Shown piece by piece: positions 17,722-27,611 of a DNA stretch of 64,000 nt. Where the stretch lies: positions 124,001-188,000 of the forward strand of contig NZ_JADFFK010000005.1 of the NCBI RefSeq assembly GCF_015223355.1, in the 5' to 3' direction. The notes under the pieces are model-generated. The model saw only the letters and a list, made by a program, of their open reading frames with translations. It searched no databases and was not told the DNA's origin. The number at the start of each line of letters is the position of its first letter. Positions within the stretch are counted from its first letter, which is position 1. The stretch is from Salipiger mangrovisoli. GTDB taxonomy: Bacteria; Pseudomonadota; Alphaproteobacteria; Rhodobacterales; Rhodobacteraceae. A program made the translations under genes and the position numbers.

Positions 17722-18456
17722 ATGTTCGATGTCACATTTCTGGGCGCTTTCATCGCCGGACTGCTGTCATTCCTGTCGCCCTGCATCCTGCCGATCGTGC
17801 CTTTCTACCTCTCCTACCTTGCCGGGCAGGGCGTGCATGTGGTCGCCGAAACCGGCGTCGTGCCGCCCGGACTGCGCCGCCGCGCGGTAACCGGGGCGGT
17901 GCTGTTTGCCCTCGGGGTGACCACCGTCTTCGTCGGGCTGGGGGCCACGGCGACGGTCTTCGGCCAGATGATGCGCGAATGGTTCGGCGTGCTGCGCTGG
18001 ATCGCCGCGGGGCTCATCCTCCTGATGGGTCTTCATTTTCTCGGCGTGCTGCGCATCCCCTTGCTGTACCGCCAGGTGCGATCCGAAGCAGGCAAGGCCG
18101 GCGGGTTTCTCGGCGCCTATGTGATCGGCCTCGCCTTCGCGTTCGGCTGGACCCCCTGCGTCGGGCCGGTGCTGGCGGCCATCCTCTTTACCGCCGCCGG
18201 TCAGGACACGGCGCAGCACGGCGCGGGGCTGCTGCTCACCTATGGCGCGGGGATGACCCTGCCTTTCGTTCTGGCGGCCGCCTTCATCGGACCGTTCCTG
18301 CGCTTCATCGCCCGCTTCCGCCGCCACCTCGGCCGCGTCGAAAAGGCCATGGGCGTGTTGCTCATCCTGTTCGGCGTGCTGATCGCCACCAACAGCGTCA
18401 ACCTGATCGCCGCTTGGCTCATCGACACCATCCCCTGGTTCAGCCGCATCGGCTGA
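17722..18456 (+). CDS. soxV: SoxV, CcdA-like membrane thiol-electron carrier
   Basis: A 244-residue CcdA/DsbD-beta family protein with six membrane segments. The two redox cysteines are C21 (FLSPCILPIVP) and C146 (FGWTPCVGPVLA). SoxV carries electrons from cytoplasmic thioredoxin to the periplasmic SoxS/SoxW thioredoxins. ATG at 17722 is preferred because GGAGAGGAG lies 10 nt upstream; an in-frame ATG at 17695 would add nine residues. The length matches Paracoccus SoxV (245). Confidence 0.94.
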   Translation: MFDVTFLGAFIAGLLSFLSPCILPIVPFYLSYLAGQGVHVVAETGVVPPGLRRRAVTGAVLFALGVTTVFVGLGATATVFGQMMREWFGVLRWIAAGLILLMGLHFLGVLRIPLLYRQVRSEAGKAGGFLGAYVIGLAFAFGWTPCVGPVLAAILFTAAGQDTAQHGAGLLLTYGAGMTLPFVLAAAFIGPFLRFIARFRRHLGRVEKAMGVLLILFGVLIATNSVNLIAAWLIDTIPWFSRIG

Positions 18457-18484
18457 CCGGCCCCCACACCCAAGGAGCACGAAG

Positions 18485-19063
18485 ATGACAAGACTGTTCC
18501 CCACGCTGGCTGCCGCTGCGCTCATCGCCTGCGCGTCCACCCTGCCCCTGCCCGCAGCACAGCTCGGCGACGACGGGCTGCACAAGGCGCCGTGGATGCA
18601 CGACACCTTCAAGGATCTGCGCGAGGATCTGGCGGAAGCCAATGCCGCCGGTCAGCGTCTGCTGATTCTGATCGAACAACGCGGCTGCATCTACTGCACC
18701 AGAATGCACGAGGAGGTCTTCCCTCATCCGGAGATCGCGAAGATGCTGTCTGACGACTACTTCGTCATCCAGATCAATATGTTCGGCGATGTCGAGGTGA
18801 CCGACTTCGATGGCACCTCGCTGCCGGAGAAGGACATGGTGCGGCGATGGGGGGTGCTGTTCACCCCGACGATGATCTTCCTGCCCGAAAAGACCGGAGA
18901 GATCCCCGCTCCGCAGGCCGCGGTCGCCATCATGCCCGGCGCCTTCGAGGCAGGCACCACCCGCCATCTGCTGCAATGGGTGCTGGAGAAAGGCTACGAG
19001 GGGGATGAGCCCTTCCAGAAGTACCATGCCCGAAAGATTGAGGAAGATCGCGCAAATAATTGA
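18485..19063 (+). CDS. soxW: SoxW, periplasmic thioredoxin
   Basis: A 192-residue exported thioredoxin-like protein. The signal sequence covers about residues 1-25 and the active site is C68-I-Y-C71 (IEQRGCIYCTRMHEEVF). The thioredoxin_2 fold continues through VLFTPTMIFLPEKTGE with the cis-proline near 126. AAGGAG stands 8 nt before the ATG. It follows soxV by 28 nt, and SoxV is its expected electron donor. The AT-rich interval after it carries the next promoter, so soxVW may be a separate transcript from soxX onward. Confidence 0.92.
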   Translation: MTRLFPTLAAAALIACASTLPLPAAQLGDDGLHKAPWMHDTFKDLREDLAEANAAGQRLLILIEQRGCIYCTRMHEEVFPHPEIAKMLSDDYFVIQINMFGDVEVTDFDGTSLPEKDMVRRWGVLFTPTMIFLPEKTGEIPAPQAAVAIMPGAFEAGTTRHLLQWVLEKGYEGDEPFQKYHARKIEEDRANN

Positions 19064-19152
19064 GAAACATAAATAATTATAGGAATCCCACCAAAGATCT
19101 CGACACCGCAGGATACCGCATTGAGCCAAAGTCGGACGGTAGACACATCTTT

Positions 19153-19172
19153 AAATTCATGGCTATGAATTT
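19153..19172. promoter_or_regulatory. Perfect SoxR/SqrR-type operator upstream of soxX
   Basis: AAATTCAT-GGCT-ATGAATTT is a perfect 8-bp inverted repeat and contains ATTC-N8-GAAT, the operator described for the related repressor SqrR of Rhodobacter capsulatus. It lies 59-78 nt upstream of the soxX ATG within the AT-rich 167-nt soxW-soxX gap. Likely the main SoxR site controlling soxXYZABCD. Confidence 0.75.
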
Positions 19173-19230
19173 GTTGTTGCAAGAAGCTTGATGTGTGCCG
19201 TAGCATTCAGAACATGGAAGGGGAGGAGAC

Positions 19231-19710
19231 ATGAAAACCACGGTCGCACTTGCGTCCGTCATCGGGATCGTTGCGTCCGCCGCACTGGCCGACACCACCA
19301 TCCCGGATGACGTCAGCTTCACGGAATACGGCGAGGTCGAGGCTTCGCTGACCGGCACTGCGGGCGATCCAGTTCGGGGCGCCGAGATCATGACAACCCG
19401 GTCGAAGGGCAACTGCGTAGCCTGCCATGCGGTCACCGCGCTCGCCGACGCACCTTTCCACGGCGAGGTCGGCCCGTCGCTCGACGGCGTAGGCGGCTAT
19501 CGCTCGGAAGCCGAACTGCGCGGCATCGTCGCCAATGCCAAGAAGATGTTCGACGGCACCGTGATGCCCGCCTTCTACAAGACCAGCGGCTTCATCCGGC
19601 CCGGCGATGGCTACACCGGCAAGGCCGCACCCAATGACCTGCCGCCAATCCTCTCCGCCCAGGAGGTCGAGGACGTGGTGGCCTTCCTGATGACCCTTCA
19701 GGACAGCTGA
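19231..19710 (+). CDS. soxX: SoxX, monohaem cytochrome c subunit of SoxAX
   Basis: A 159-residue periplasmic cytochrome. The signal peptide ends near ASAALA (20) and the single haem motif is C62-VA-C65-H66 (KGNCVACHAV). A distal methionine is available in GTVMPAFYKTSGF. SoxX pairs with SoxA to attach thiosulfate oxidatively to the SoxY cysteine. GGGGAGGAGAC stands immediately before the ATG. First gene of the structural sox operon. Confidence 0.96.
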   Translation: MKTTVALASVIGIVASAALADTTIPDDVSFTEYGEVEASLTGTAGDPVRGAEIMTTRSKGNCVACHAVTALADAPFHGEVGPSLDGVGGYRSEAELRGIVANAKKMFDGTVMPAFYKTSGFIRPGDGYTGKAAPNDLPPILSAQEVEDVVAFLMTLQDS

Positions 19711-19723
19711 GAGAGGAGACGGC

Positions 19724-20140
19724 ATGAGCCTGACCAGACGAGACACATTCGGGCTTGCGCTCGGCGCCGCGGCGCTGACCGTCCTGCCCTTCCGCGCCAA
19801 CGCCTCGGCCGAGGACCTGATCGCCGAGTTCACCGGCGGCGCAGCGACCGGCGACAGCGGCGTCGAGCTGACCGCGCCCGAGATCGCCGAGAACGGCAAC
19901 ACCGTGCCGATCAGCGTGGACGCGCCCGGCGCATCGGCGATCTTCGTGCTCGCTGCCGGCAACCCGACACCCGCGGTCGCGACCTTCGCCTTCGGCCCGC
20001 TGGCGGGCTCGCGCATGGCCTCGACCCGCATCCGGCTTGCCGGAACGCAGGAGGTCATTGCGGTGGCGAAACTCGAGGACGGCACGTTCGCGCGCACCGC
20101 CAAGACCGTGAAGGTCACCATCGGCGGCTGCGGCGGCTAA
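19724..20140 (+). CDS. soxY: SoxY, sulfur-carrier protein
   Basis: A 138-residue protein with a twin-arginine signal (MSLTRRDTFGLALGAAALT) and the diagnostic C-terminal tail GGCGG, whose cysteine C136 carries the thiosulfate and persulfide intermediates on a swinging arm. SoxY is exported as a SoxYZ dimer. It begins 13 nt after soxX with a purine-rich site (GAGAGGAGACGGC). Family, length and tail are unambiguous. Confidence 0.97.
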   Translation: MSLTRRDTFGLALGAAALTVLPFRANASAEDLIAEFTGGAATGDSGVELTAPEIAENGNTVPISVDAPGASAIFVLAAGNPTPAVATFAFGPLAGSRMASTRIRLAGTQEVIAVAKLEDGTFARTAKTVKVTIGGCGG

Positions 20141-20155
20141 CAGGAGACAAGACAG

Positions 20156-20485
20156 ATGGCATCCGGAGTCAAACCCCGCGTCAAGGTCCCCAAGTCCGCT
20201 TCGGCGGGCGAGGTGGTAACCCTCAAGACGCTGATCAGCCACCCGATGGAGAGCGGCCAGCGCAAGGACAGCGACGGCAAGCTGATCCCGCGTTCGATCA
20301 TCAACCGCTTCACCTGCGACTTCAACGGCCAGAACGTCATCGATGTGAAGATGGAACCCGCGATCTCGACCAACCCCTACTTCGAGTTCGAGGCGCTGGT
20401 GCCCGAGGCCGGTGAGTTCACCTTCACCTGGTACGACGACGACGGCTCGACCTACACCGACACCAAGCCGATCGAGATAGCCTGA
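20156..20485 (+). CDS. soxZ: SoxZ, partner of the sulfur carrier SoxY
   Basis: A 109-residue protein without its own signal peptide, consistent with export piggy-backed on SoxY. The immunoglobulin-like fold is recognisable (VTLKTLISHPMESGQRKD, STNPYFEFEALVPEAGEFTFTWYDDDG). It starts 15 nt after soxY, preceded by AGGAGAC. A hairpin at 20498-20518 follows the stop. Confidence 0.97.
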   Translation: MASGVKPRVKVPKSASAGEVVTLKTLISHPMESGQRKDSDGKLIPRSIINRFTCDFNGQNVIDVKMEPAISTNPYFEFEALVPEAGEFTFTWYDDDGSTYTDTKPIEIA

Positions 20486-20497
20486 CACGCGGCCGGC

Positions 20498-20518
20498 CGC
20501 CCGGAGAGGAGCCGGGCG
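20498..20518 (+). terminator. Intercistronic hairpin between soxZ and soxA
   Basis: A perfect 7-bp stem CGCCCGG / CCGGGCG with a 7-nt loop in the 92-nt soxZ-soxA gap. Without a U-run it is more likely an mRNA stabiliser or processing/attenuation site that lets soxXYZ be made in excess over soxABCD. This is inference from position. Confidence 0.45.
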
Positions 20519-20577
20519 ACCCGGAACCGTCTCGCCCGCCGCCATGCATGGCCGGGCCAACTTGAGGGAGGAGACAT

Positions 20578-21432
20578 ATGACACGCAAGGCGATTGCGCT
20601 CACCGCGCTCGCCCTGCTGGCCGCACCGCTGGTGGTGCAGGCCGGCGGGCCCGATGATGACGAGCTGATCATCAACGGCGAGATCGAGATCACCACCAAG
20701 GCCCCGGCACCCGAATTCCTGTCGGGCGTGATGGACGAGGTCATCTCGGGCTGGCACTTCCGCTCGGACGAGACCCAGGCGCTCGAGATGGATGACTTCG
20801 ACAATCCCGGCATGATCTTCGTCGACAAGGCGCGGGAACAATGGGCCATGGTCGAGGGCAGCGAGGGCAAGAGCTGCGCTTCCTGCCACGGCGAGCCCGA
20901 GGACATGGCCGGGGTGAAGGCCACCTACCCCAAGTGGAACGACGCGGCCGAGGAAGTCCGCACCTTGCAGATGCAGGTGAACGGCTGCCGCACCGAGCAC
21001 ATGGGGGCCGAGGCCTGGAAATACGACGGGGTCGAGGCGATCAACATGGTGGCGCTGCTCTCGGCGGTCTCGCGCGGGATGCCGGTCGATGTGGCCATCG
21101 ACGGCCCGGCGCAGGCGGTCTGGGAGCAGGGCAAGGAGCTTTACTACACCCGCACGGGTCAGCTCGAGCTTTCCTGCGCCAACTGCCACGAGCAGAATTA
21201 CGGCAACTTCATCCGCGCCGATCACCTCAGCCAGGGTCAGATCAACGGCTTTCCGACATACCGGCTGAACAACGCGGCGCTCAACGGGGTGCACTCGCGC
21301 TTCAAGGGCTGCGTGCGCGACACCCGCGCCGAAACCTACGCAGCGGGCAGCCCGGAGTTCATCGCGCTCGAGCTCTACGTCGCCTCGCGGGGCAATGGTC
21401 TTTCGGTCGAGGGCCCCTCCGTCCGCAACTGA
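20578..21432 (+). CDS. soxA: SoxA, dihaem cytochrome c subunit of SoxAX
   Basis: A 284-residue periplasmic protein with signal peptide (residues 1-22) and two CxxCH haem sites: C100-AS-C103-H104 and C200-AN-C203-H204. The active-site cysteine that becomes the haem-ligating persulfide is C245 in FKGCVRDTRAE; C137 (NGCRTEHMG) occupies the matching place after the first haem domain. This is the dihaem form seen in Paracoccus rather than the single-haem form. GGGAGGAGAC is 3 nt before the ATG. Confidence 0.96.
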   Translation: MTRKAIALTALALLAAPLVVQAGGPDDDELIINGEIEITTKAPAPEFLSGVMDEVISGWHFRSDETQALEMDDFDNPGMIFVDKAREQWAMVEGSEGKSCASCHGEPEDMAGVKATYPKWNDAAEEVRTLQMQVNGCRTEHMGAEAWKYDGVEAINMVALLSAVSRGMPVDVAIDGPAQAVWEQGKELYYTRTGQLELSCANCHEQNYGNFIRADHLSQGQINGFPTYRLNNAALNGVHSRFKGCVRDTRAETYAAGSPEFIALELYVASRGNGLSVEGPSVRN

Positions 21433-21513
21433 CCCCGGCCCCGCGCGATGGCTCGTGCGGGGTTTCTTCCCCCTCGCAATTTCACGCGCCTGGATGCGCA
21501 AGAGGATACCCCG

Positions 21514-23211
21514 ATGATCTCCCGACGTGATTTCCTCCAGGTCTCGATGGCTGCCGCGGCGCTCTATGGCGGCTCGGGCTTCGGCAACTGGGCGCGGCTC
21601 GCGGCGCAGCAGCGCCTGACGCAGGACGACCTGCTGGCCATGCCCACCTACGGGAACGTCTCGCTGATCCACATCACCGACATCCACGCGCAGCTGAAAC
21701 CGATCTACTTCCGCGAGCCCTCGGTCAATATCGGCGTCGGCGGCAACCGCGGCGCGGTACCCCACCTGACCGGCGCGGAATTCCGCAAGATGTATGGCAT
21801 CGCCGACGGCTCGCCGTCGCATTACGCGCTCTCCTCGGGGGACTTCGACGCCCTCGCCCGCGGCTACGGCCGCGTCGGCGGCATGGACCGGGTCGCCACC
21901 GTGGTGAAGCAGATCCGCTCGGAACGCCCCGACGCGCTGCTGCTCGACGGCGGCGACACATGGCACGGCAGCTACACCTGCTACCAGACCGCCGGGCAGG
22001 ACTGCGTCAACGTGATGAACCTGCTGAAGCCCGACGCGATGACCTTCCACTGGGAGTTCACCCTCGGCTCCGAGCGGGTGCGCGAGATCGTCGAGGGGCT
22101 GCCCTTCGCCGCGCTTGGCCAGAACATCTTCGACGCCGAATGGGACGAGCCCGCCGAGCTATTCCAACCCTACAAGATGTTCGAGCGCGGCGGCGTGAAG
22201 ATCGCGGTCATCGGCCAGGCCTTCCCCTACATGCCGATCGCCAACCCCGCGTGGATGTTCCCTGAGTATTCCTTCGGCATCCGCGACGAGCACATGCAGG
22301 AGATGGTCGACGAGGTGCGGGCGGACGGCGCCGAACTCGTTGTGGTTCTCAGCCACAACGGTTTCGACGTCGACAAGAAGATGGCCGAAAAGGTCACCGG
22401 CATCGACGTGCTGCTCTCGGGCCATACCCATGACGCACTGCCCGAGCCGGTGCTGGTGGGCGAGACGGTCCTCATTGCCTCTGGCTCCAACGGCAAGTTC
22501 GTCTCCCGCGTCGAACTCGACGTGCGGGACGGCCGGATGATGGGCTTCCGCCACAAGCTGATCCCGATCTTCTCGGACGTGATCGCCCCCGACCCCGAGA
22601 TGACCGCGCTGATCGACGCCGAGCGCGCGCCCTTCGCGGACCAGCTGTCCGAGGTCATCGGCCACACCGACACCACGCTCTACCGCCGCGGCAATTTCAA
22701 CGGCACCTGGGACGACCTGATCTGCGACGCGCTGCTCACCCAGCGCGACGCGCAGATCGCGCTCTCGCCCGGCGTGCGTTGGGGGCCGTCGCTGCTGGCG
22801 GGCGATCCGATCACCCGCGAGGACCTCTGGAACGTCACCTCGATGAGCTACCCCAAGGCCTACCGCTCCGAGATGACCGGCGCGTTCCTGAAGGTCGTTC
22901 TGGAAGACGTGGCCGACAACATCTTCAACCCCGATCCCTACTACCAGCAGGGCGGCGACATGGTCCGCGTCGGCGGCCTTGGTTACCGCATCGACGTCAC
23001 CGCCCCGGCGGGTCAGCGCATCTCGGACATGGTGCTGCTGAAGACCGGCGAGGCGATCGACCCGGCCAAGAGCTACACCGTCGCCGGCTGGGCCAGCGTC
23101 AACGAGGGCACCGAGGGCCCGCCGATCTGGGACGTGGTGGAAAGCCACATCCGCAGCCTCGGCCGCGTGCAGCTGGGCGAGAACACCTCGGTAGAGGTGG
23201 TTGGCGCATGA
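21514..23211 (+). CDS. soxB: SoxB, thiosulfohydrolase
   Basis: A 565-residue, di-manganese 5'-nucleotidase-like enzyme that hydrolyses sulfate from SoxY-bound thiosulfonate. The signal is twin-arginine (MISRRDFLQVSMAAAAL). Metal ligands include D56-x-H58 (ITDIHAQL), GGDTW at 146-150, H281 (LSHNG) and GHTHD at 303-307. The C-terminal nucleotidase domain is complete. ATG at 21514 follows AGAGGA and starts the RR signal; upstream in-frame sequence is non-coding in character. Stop overlaps a possible earlier soxC start. Confidence 0.97.
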   Translation: MISRRDFLQVSMAAAALYGGSGFGNWARLAAQQRLTQDDLLAMPTYGNVSLIHITDIHAQLKPIYFREPSVNIGVGGNRGAVPHLTGAEFRKMYGIADGSPSHYALSSGDFDALARGYGRVGGMDRVATVVKQIRSERPDALLLDGGDTWHGSYTCYQTAGQDCVNVMNLLKPDAMTFHWEFTLGSERVREIVEGLPFAALGQNIFDAEWDEPAELFQPYKMFERGGVKIAVIGQAFPYMPIANPAWMFPEYSFGIRDEHMQEMVDEVRADGAELVVVLSHNGFDVDKKMAEKVTGIDVLLSGHTHDALPEPVLVGETVLIASGSNGKFVSRVELDVRDGRMMGFRHKLIPIFSDVIAPDPEMTALIDAERAPFADQLSEVIGHTDTTLYRRGNFNGTWDDLICDALLTQRDAQIALSPGVRWGPSLLAGDPITREDLWNVTSMSYPKAYRSEMTGAFLKVVLEDVADNIFNPDPYYQQGGDMVRVGGLGYRIDVTAPAGQRISDMVLLKTGEAIDPAKSYTVAGWASVNEGTEGPPIWDVVESHIRSLGRVQLGENTSVEVVGA

Positions 23212-23231
23212 CGCAGGGCCCGGAGAGAACC

Positions 23232-24497
23232 ATGGAAGAGAAAATGAGCGAGCCGAAGACGTCGCGCCGCGCCTTCCTGCAGGGGGCGGCCACGGTGGCC
23301 GTGACCGCAGGCGCCGCGCGCGCCGCCGAGCCCGATCCGCTGATCACCGAGGTGCAGCCCTGGGCTCAGGGCCTCGGCGAGGGCGTCGATGCCACCCCCT
23401 ACGGGCTGCCGATCCGCTTCGAGGACGACGTGGTGCGCCGCAACGTGCCGTGGCTGACCGCCGACCCGATCAGCTCGATCAACTTCACGCCGATCCACGC
23501 GCTGGACGGCACGATCACCCCGCAGGGCTGCGCTTTCGAGCGGCACCACTCGGGGGCCATCGAACTCAGCAAGAGCGACTACCGGCTGATGATCAACGGG
23601 CTGGTCGATAGGCCGCTGGTCTTCACCTACGAGGATCTCGAGCGCTTCCCGCGCGAAAACCACGTGTATTTCTGCGAATGCGCCGCGAACACCGGCATGG
23701 AATGGGCGGGCGCGCAGCTCAACGGCGCGCAGTTCACCCATGGCATGATCCACAACATGGAGTACACCGGCGTGCCGCTGCGTACCCTGCTGCGCGAGGC
23801 GGGCCTGCCCGCCACGACGGGCAAGTGGGTCTACGTCGAGGGCGCCGATGCCTCGTCCAACGGCCGCTCGATCCCGATGGAAAAGGCGCTCGACGACGTG
23901 CTCGTCGCCTTCAAGGCCAATGGCGAGGCGCTGCGCAAGGAGCACGGCTACCCGGTGCGCCTCGTGGTGCCCGGCTGGGAAGGCAACATGTGGGTGAAAT
24001 GGCTGCGCCGCATCGAGGTGCTGGACGGCCCGGTAGAGAGCCGCGAGGAAACCTCCAAGTACACCGACACGCTGGCTGACGGCACCTCGCGCAAGTGGAC
24101 CTGGGTGATGGACGCGAAATCCGTCGTCACCTCTCCCAGCCCGCAGGCGCCGATCAAGCATGGCCACGGCCCGCTGGTGATCACCGGCCTTGCATGGTCC
24201 GGTCACGGCAGGATCACCCGCGTCGACGTCTCCACCGACGGCGGCAAGAACTGGCAGACCGCGCGGCTTGCTCGCGAGGGCGAGACCAAGGCGCTCACCC
24301 GCTTCTACCTCGACACCGAATGGACCGGCGAGGAGATGTTCCTGCAGTCCCGCGCCATGGACGAGACCGGCTACGTGCAGCCCACCAAGACGCAGCTGCG
24401 CGAGGTGCGCGGCGAGAACTCGGTCTACCACAACAACTGCATCCAGACCTGGTGGGTCAAACCGAACGGGGAGGCAGAAAATGTCGAAGTCTCTTAA
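23232..24497 (+). CDS. soxC: SoxC, molybdenum subunit of sulfane dehydrogenase SoxCD
   Basis: A 421-residue sulfite oxidase-family molybdoprotein. Its twin-arginine signal is [19 protein letters not shown] (residues 11-29). The molybdenum-binding cysteine is probably C150 in [13 protein letters not shown], aligned with the CAGN motif of sulfite oxidases. The C-terminal dimerisation domain (about 300-421) is present. ATG at 23232 has CGGAGAGA upstream; an earlier ATG at 23208 overlaps the soxB stop. SoxCD oxidises SoxY-bound sulfane sulfur, so its presence predicts complete thiosulfate oxidation without sulfur globules. Confidence 0.96.
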   Translation: MEEKMSEPKTSRRAFLQGAATVAVTAGAARAAEPDPLITEVQPWAQGLGEGVDATPYGLPIRFEDDVVRRNVPWLTADPISSINFTPIHALDGTITPQGCAFERHHSGAIELSKSDYRLMINGLVDRPLVFTYEDLERFPRENHVYFCECAANTGMEWAGAQLNGAQFTHGMIHNMEYTGVPLRTLLREAGLPATTGKWVYVEGADASSNGRSIPMEKALDDVLVAFKANGEALRKEHGYPVRLVVPGWEGNMWVKWLRRIEVLDGPVESREETSKYTDTLADGTSRKWTWVMDAKSVVTSPSPQAPIKHGHGPLVITGLAWSGHGRITRVDVSTDGGKNWQTARLAREGETKALTRFYLDTEWTGEEMFLQSRAMDETGYVQPTKTQLREVRGENSVYHNNCIQTWWVKPNGEAENVEVS

Positions 24498-25719
24498 ACT
24501 CTACGGCAGCGTCTTCGGCGGCATCGCGGTCACCCTGACGGTCGCGGTCAACATGGCCGACCGTTTCGTGGCCGAGGCGCCCGAGGGGCTGCGCAGCCTG
24601 ACCCCCCTTGAAGTCGCAGCGGACCCCGCGCCGATTGGCGGCCTTGTCGCTGTCGCCCATGCCGACGAGGCGCCCAAGGACGGCCCGCTCGGCATCGGCC
24701 GCGAGGCGCTGCCCGAGGAGGTCGCCGCCTGGAACCTCGACGTCTCGCCCGACGGCACCGGCCTGCCGCCCGGCAGCGGCTCTGTCGAGGATGGCGAGTT
24801 GCTGTTCTCCGAGAACTGCGCCTCCTGCCACGGCGAATTCGCCGAAGGGTCGGGCAACTGGCCCAAGCTCGCGGGTGGCGAGGACACGCTGGCCAACAAG
24901 GACCCGGTGAAGACCGTCGGCAGCTACTGGCCGCACCTGTCGACCGCCTGGGACTACGTGCACCGCTCGATGCCCTTCGGCAACGCGCAGTCGCTGGAGC
25001 CGGATGAGGTCTATGCCATCGTCGCCTACATCCTCTACTCGAACTTCATCGTCGACGAGGACTTCACCCTGTCGAACGAGAATTTCACCGAGGTGGTCAT
25101 GCCCAACGTGGGCGGCTTCATCGTCGATGACCGCCCCGAGACGGAGTACCCGCGATGGACCGGCGAGCCCTGCATGACCGACTGCAAGGAAAGCGTCGAG
25201 ATCACCATGCGCGCCACGGTGCTCGACGTGACCCCGGACCATGGCGGCGACGAAGGGGCAGCAGGGCCTGACGCGACGGACGCCCATCCGGATCAGGCCG
25301 AAGTGGCCTCCGCCGACACCGGCACCGAGGCCGCGGCGGTCGCGACGGACGCGGCCCCTGCCGCGTCCGAACCCGCACCGGCCCCCGCTGCCGCCGACCC
25401 CGAGCTGGTCGCCGCTGGCGAGAAGGTCTTCAAGAAGTGCATGTCCTGCCACGCGGTCGGCGACGGCGCGAAGAACAAGACCGGCCCCGAGCTCAACGGC
25501 GTGATCGGGCGCGGCATCGGGTCGGTCGATGGCTTCGGCTACTCGAAGGTCTTCGAGGAGGCCCATGGGGCTGGCGAGACATGGACGCCGGAACGCCTGC
25601 AGGCGTTCCTCGAAAAGCCGAAGGACTCGATGAAGGGCACCAAGATGTCCTTCCCCGGCCTGCGCAAAACCGAGGATATCGACGCCGTCATCGCCTATCT
25701 CTCGAGTTTCGCCAAATGA
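24481..25719 (+). CDS. soxD: SoxD, dihaem cytochrome c subunit of SoxCD
   Basis: A 412-residue periplasmic cytochrome with an N-terminal membrane-spanning signal (residues 7-25) and two haem domains: C113-AS-C116-H117 and C320-MS-C323-H324. They are joined by an Ala/Pro/Asp-rich linker at about 255-308. The gene starts inside soxC (17-nt overlap), so the two SoxCD subunits are translationally coupled. SoxD receives electrons from SoxC. It ends the canonical sox operon; no soxE or soxF follows. Confidence 0.96.
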   Translation: MSKSLKLYGSVFGGIAVTLTVAVNMADRFVAEAPEGLRSLTPLEVAADPAPIGGLVAVAHADEAPKDGPLGIGREALPEEVAAWNLDVSPDGTGLPPGSGSVEDGELLFSENCASCHGEFAEGSGNWPKLAGGEDTLANKDPVKTVGSYWPHLSTAWDYVHRSMPFGNAQSLEPDEVYAIVAYILYSNFIVDEDFTLSNENFTEVVMPNVGGFIVDDRPETEYPRWTGEPCMTDCKESVEITMRATVLDVTPDHGGDEGAAGPDATDAHPDQAEVASADTGTEAAAVATDAAPAASEPAPAPAAADPELVAAGEKVFKKCMSCHAVGDGAKNKTGPELNGVIGRGIGSVDGFGYSKVFEEAHGAGETWTPERLQAFLEKPKDSMKGTKMSFPGLRKTEDIDAVIAYLSSFAK

Positions 25720-25771
25720 CAGACGGCCCGGCCGCGCCCCCCGCGACCGGGATCCATCAAGGAGACCCGCC

Positions 25772-26197
25772 ATGCTCAGAACACTTGCCCTGCTGCTTGC
25801 CCTGCCCGCCGGCGCGATCGCGCAGGAGGTCGTCACCCGCCCCTACGACGGCAGTTTCGACGAGGCGGTCTTTGCGCTGGAAAACGCGATCATCGGCGAG
25901 GGGCTGGTGGTCGATCACATCAGCCACGTCGGCGAGATGCTGGCCCGCACAGGTGCCGACATCGGCGCCGAAACCCATCTCTACGACGCCGCCGACGTCT
26001 ATCTCTTCTGCTCGGCCACCACCTCGCGCGAGGTGATGGAGGCCGATCCGCTGAACATCGCCTTCTGCCCCTATTCGATCTTCGTCGAGAGCCGGGACGG
26101 CAGGACCAGCATCGGCTACCGCAGCTTCGAGCGCGAAAGCATGGGGCCGGTGAATGACCTTCTTGCCCGCATCACCGCCACCGCCACGGAGTTCTGA
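25772..26197 (+). CDS. DUF302-like exported protein
   Basis: A 141-residue protein with a signal peptide ([18 protein letters not shown]) and a compact domain whose pattern ([23 protein letters not shown], then [18 protein letters not shown]) resembles DUF302. It sits 52 nt after soxD with its own AAGGAGAC and only 2 nt before hemA. DUF302 proteins are often found near sulfur or cytochrome genes, but their function is unknown. Probably periplasmic. Confidence 0.75.
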   Translation: MLRTLALLLALPAGAIAQEVVTRPYDGSFDEAVFALENAIIGEGLVVDHISHVGEMLARTGADIGAETHLYDAADVYLFCSATTSREVMEADPLNIAFCPYSIFVESRDGRTSIGYRSFERESMGPVNDLLARITATATEF

Positions 26198-26199
26198 GC

Positions 26200-27414
26200 A
26201 TGTACGATGCCCTTTTCCGCGCGCAGCTCGATGAGCTGAAGGCGGACGGCAACTATCGCCACTTCGCCGAGCTCGAGCGGCACCGGGGCCAGTTCCCCGC
26301 AGCCACCCATCACGGCGCGCAGCGCGAGGTGACGATCTGGTGCTCGAACGACTATCTCGGGATGGGGCAGCATCCGGCGGTCCTGCAGGCGATGCATTCC
26401 GCGCTCGACACCTGCGGCGCGGGCTCGGGCGGCACGCGCAACATCTCGGGCACGACGCATGAACACGTGCTGCTCGAGGCGGAACTGGCCGACCTGCACG
26501 GCAAGCAGGCGGCGCTGCTCTTCACCTCGGGCTACGTGTCGAACTGGGCCAGCCTCGGCACGCTCGGGGCACGCATTCCCGGGCTGATGATCCTGTCGGA
26601 CGCGCTCAACCACGCCTCGATGATCGAGGGCATCCGCCACTCGAAAGCGGAGCGGATCATCTGGAAGCACAACGATCTGGCCGACCTCGAACGCCATCTC
26701 GCCGCGCTGCCCCTTGATCGGCCCAAGCTGATCGCCTTCGAGAGCGTCTACTCGATGGACGGTGACATCGCCCCGATCGCCGAGATCTGCGACCTGGCCA
26801 AGCGCTACAACGCCATGACCTATCTCGACGAGGTGCATGCGGTCGGCCTCTACGGTCCGCGCGGCGGCGGCATCGCCGAACGCGAGGGGCTGATGCGGCG
26901 GATCGACGTGATCCAGGGCACGCTGGGCAAGGCCTATGGCGTCACCGGCGGCTACATAGCCGCTTCGGCCACGCTCTGCGACGTCATCCGCAGCTTTGCC
27001 TCGGGGTTCATCTTCACCACCGCTTTGCCACCCGCCGTGGCCGCCGGTGCCCGTGCCGCCGTGGCGCATCTGAAACGCTCGGACCTCGAGCGCGCGGCGC
27101 AGCGCCGGGCCGTGGCCAGCGTCCGCGAGGCGCTCGACCGGATTGGCGTGCCGCATCTGCCGAACCCCAGCCACATCATTCCGCTCATGGTCGGCTGCCC
27201 GCAGAAATGCCGCTACATCGCGGACCGCCTGCTGGCGGAACATGCTATTTATATCCAACCGATCAACTACCCCACGGTACCGCGCGGCACCGAGCGGCTG
27301 CGCATCACCCCCTCGCCGGTGCACTCCGCCGAGGACATCCGGCGGCTGGCACTGGGGCTCGAGGCACTTTGGGCCGAATGCCAGCTCGCGCGCCGACCCA
27401 TAGCAGCGCAATAG
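26200..27414 (+). CDS. hemA: 5-aminolevulinate synthase within the sox operon
   Basis: A 404-residue alpha-oxoamine synthase. It condenses glycine with succinyl-CoA, the alphaproteobacterial route to haem. Diagnostic features are [27 protein letters not shown], the glycine-binding [41 protein letters not shown] and the PLP lysine in [17 protein letters not shown]. The C-terminal [21 protein letters not shown] is typical of ALAS rather than of KBL or BioF. Its start is 2 nt from the DUF302 stop, so it is co-transcribed with the sox genes. It is likely an extra copy supplying haem for the many Sox cytochromes; a housekeeping copy elsewhere cannot be seen here. Confidence 0.93.
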   Translation: MYDALFRAQLDELKADGNYRHFAELERHRGQFPAATHHGAQREVTIWCSNDYLGMGQHPAVLQAMHSALDTCGAGSGGTRNISGTTHEHVLLEAELADLHGKQAALLFTSGYVSNWASLGTLGARIPGLMILSDALNHASMIEGIRHSKAERIIWKHNDLADLERHLAALPLDRPKLIAFESVYSMDGDIAPIAEICDLAKRYNAMTYLDEVHAVGLYGPRGGGIAEREGLMRRIDVIQGTLGKAYGVTGGYIAASATLCDVIRSFASGFIFTTALPPAVAAGARAAVAHLKRSDLERAAQRRAVASVREALDRIGVPHLPNPSHIIPLMVGCPQKCRYIADRLLAEHAIYIQPINYPTVPRGTERLRITPSPVHSAEDIRRLALGLEALWAECQLARRPIAAQ

Positions 27415-27611
27415 CGCCGCTCCGCATCCCGCCAAGAGTGCCGCCTTTGGCGCTGCGCTCCCCGAAAACGTGAATGCGTCACATTAAATGCATCTTAGAA
27501 TTGCAAGAAATCATTGACGAATCGCATGTCACCCCCGCAGCTTTTCTGAGGTCTTCCCGGAGGAGCGCCGCCGACGTGCGGTGTGTGGAGGACCGATTTA
27601 GGGAGGAAACC

